Shown here: piece by piece, positions 38,462-39,520 of the stretch
Layout: each line of letters starts with the position of its first letter
Position numbering within the stretch: position 1 is the stretch's first letter
Origin: an uncultured Prochlorococcus sp.
Lineage (GTDB): Bacteria; Cyanobacteriota; Cyanobacteriia; PCC-6307; Cyanobiaceae
Length of the DNA stretch: 39,520 nt
Direction: 5' to 3'
Assembly (NCBI GenBank): GCA_902571795.1
Contig: CACGDL010000010.1
Location: forward strand, 1-39,520
The notes under the pieces: model-generated
What the model was told of the DNA's origin: nothing
What the model saw: the letters and a program-made list of their open reading frames with translations, nothing else
The model's database searches: none
Position numbers and translations under genes: made by a program

Positions 38462-39520
38462 ATGACTCTTGACAATAACTTAAAACTGGCTGAAAACGCT
38501 GTTCTTTCTGTCGAAGAGAGTTTAAGTAAAGTTTTCCAAGAAAGGTCCAATCAGGTCTTCCAGAAATTAGAAAATATTTTGACAATTTTTAATGAAGAAA
38601 AAGTTTCTACTAGTCATTTCAATCAATCTTCTGGTAGTGGTCATGATGATATATCTAGAGAAAAAATTGATGCGGTTTTTGCAAGATTGTTTCTTGCTGA
38701 AAAGGCTGCTGTGAGGATGCAATTTGTAAGTGGAACGCATGCAATAAGTTCTGTTTTATTTGGAATTCTTCGACCTGGAGATGTAATGTTATCACTTACA
38801 GGACAACCATACGACACGTTAGAAGAAGTCATAGGAATAAGGGGAGGAGGAAAAGGCTCACTTAAAGATTTTGACATTGAATATAAGCAAATAAATATCT
38901 GCGAGAATTTTGATTCTTTTGAAGAAAAAATTGTTCATTCTTTTGAAGAAAATTCATGCAAATTAGTTTTCATACAAAAAAGTTGTGGATATAGTTGGAG
39001 AAAGTCTCTTACGAATTATCAGATAGAGAAAATTTGTAGTCTTATTCATTCCATTGATCCTAATTGTATATGTTTTGTTGATAACTGTTATGGGGAGCTT
39101 GTTGAAGATAGTGAGCCAATTTCTAAAGGGGCAAATATCATTGCTGGATCATTGATTAAAAATTTGGGAGGAACAATCGTTCCAACTGGTGGGTATGTTG
39201 CAGGAGATGCAGAGTTGGTTGAGATGGCATGTTCTAGATTAACCTCACCAGGCATTGGTTCTTCTGCAGGAATAAATTTTGGACTAGGAAGATTAATTTT
39301 GCAGGGTTTGTTTTTAGCACCACAAATTGTTCACGAATCACTAAAAGGTGCTGATATGGTTGCAGCAGTCTTTAAAAATTTGGGATTTAAGGTTTTACCA
39401 GAGCCAGAAACTTATAGATCTGATCTTATTCAGTCAGTAAGATTAAATAATCCTGATTTGGTACAAAAAGTTTGTCAATCTTTTCAAAATTCTTCACCAG
39501 TAGATTCTTTTCTGAATGTT
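38462..39520 (+). CDS. PLP-dependent enzyme of the methionine gamma-lyase / 'aluminium resistance' family; 3' end outside window
   Basis: Cys/Met-metabolism-type fold I protein. The first 353 residues are in the window and the frame is open to the last base. Marks include RLFLAEKAAVRMQFVSGTHA, the cofactor-facing loop LSLTGQPYDTLEEVIG, the aspartate of CFVDNCYGEL, and the likely PLP lysine K233 in GSLIKNLGGTIVPTGGYVAG. The family (YnbB-like) is named for an aluminium-resistance phenotype and is also annotated as methionine gamma-lyase; its true substrate is not established. The start is the ATG at 38462, 18 bases after the HTH-like gene. Usual family length is about 410-430, so roughly 60-80 residues are missing. 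Confidence 0.88.
   Translation, partial: MTLDNNLKLAENAVLSVEESLSKVFQERSNQVFQKLENILTIFNEEKVSTSHFNQSSGSGHDDISREKIDAVFARLFLAEKAAVRMQFVSGTHAISSVLFGILRPGDVMLSLTGQPYDTLEEVIGIRGGGKGSLKDFDIEYKQINICENFDSFEEKIVHSFEENSCKLVFIQKSCGYSWRKSLTNYQIEKICSLIHSIDPNCICFVDNCYGELVEDSEPISKGANIIAGSLIKNLGGTIVPTGGYVAGDAELVEMACSRLTSPGIGSSAGINFGLGRLILQGLFLAPQIVHESLKGADMVAAVFKNLGFKVLPEPETYRSDLIQSVRLNNPDLVQKVCQSFQNSSPVDSFLNV

Overview
The window is a dense stretch of bacterial core chromosome from a marine picocyanobacterium. The best match is a high-light-adapted Prochlorococcus. The reasons are the strong AT bias in genes and gaps, very short intergenic distances, few recognisable Shine-Dalgarno sites, and a cyanobacterial gene set (ycf21-type chorismate lyase, a group 2 sigma factor, a desC-type desaturase, a phytol-kinase-like protein). 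This is inference from gene content and composition; I could not compare genomes.

Layout. 1-7 kb: the 3' end of dnaK, a ThiO-like FAD oxidase, purU, a ClC antiporter and aconitase B. 7-13.3 kb: DAHP synthase, a phytol/dolichol kinase paired with a group 2 sigma factor, polyphosphate kinase and an MFS transporter. 13.4-25 kb: cobA, then a run of ten minus-strand genes: mazG, speE, speB, gcvT, aspS, pyrG, queE, queC, pabB, pabC (transcription order). 25-29 kb: tRNA-Val(UAC), an A-type Fe-S carrier, valS and a TVP38/DedA-like membrane protein. 28.9-32.2 kb: the least characterised part, with an unlisted 50-codon ORF, a phage-T4-like ATP-dependent DNA ligase, a membrane-anchored hypothetical, a SprT-like metalloprotease and a charged low-complexity protein. 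32.2-37.7 kb: minus-strand run desC, rplI, dnaB, mnmG, chorismate lyase. 37.7 kb to the end: a conserved protein with an Xre-like helix-turn-helix, followed closely by a PLP-fold enzyme cut by the window edge.

Themes. Several genes touch chorismate metabolism: aroG feeds the pathway, pabB/pabC take chorismate to p-aminobenzoate (folate), and the Ycf21-type lyase takes it to 4-hydroxybenzoate (plastoquinone). One-carbon metabolism appears in purU and gcvT. Polyamine synthesis is represented by speB and speE. Translation and tRNA modification are represented by aspS, valS, tRNA-Val, queC/queE, mnmG and rplI.

There is no mobile element, CRISPR array, prophage or toxin-antitoxin module that I can see, and no gene-free stretch longer than 300 bases. 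Four convergent gene pairs overlap at their 3' ends. I found no clearly unprecedented system. The items most worth a second look are the ligase/SprT neighbourhood, the HTH-plus-PLP-enzyme pair, the small ORF at 28947-29099, and the leader sequences of pyrG and aroG.
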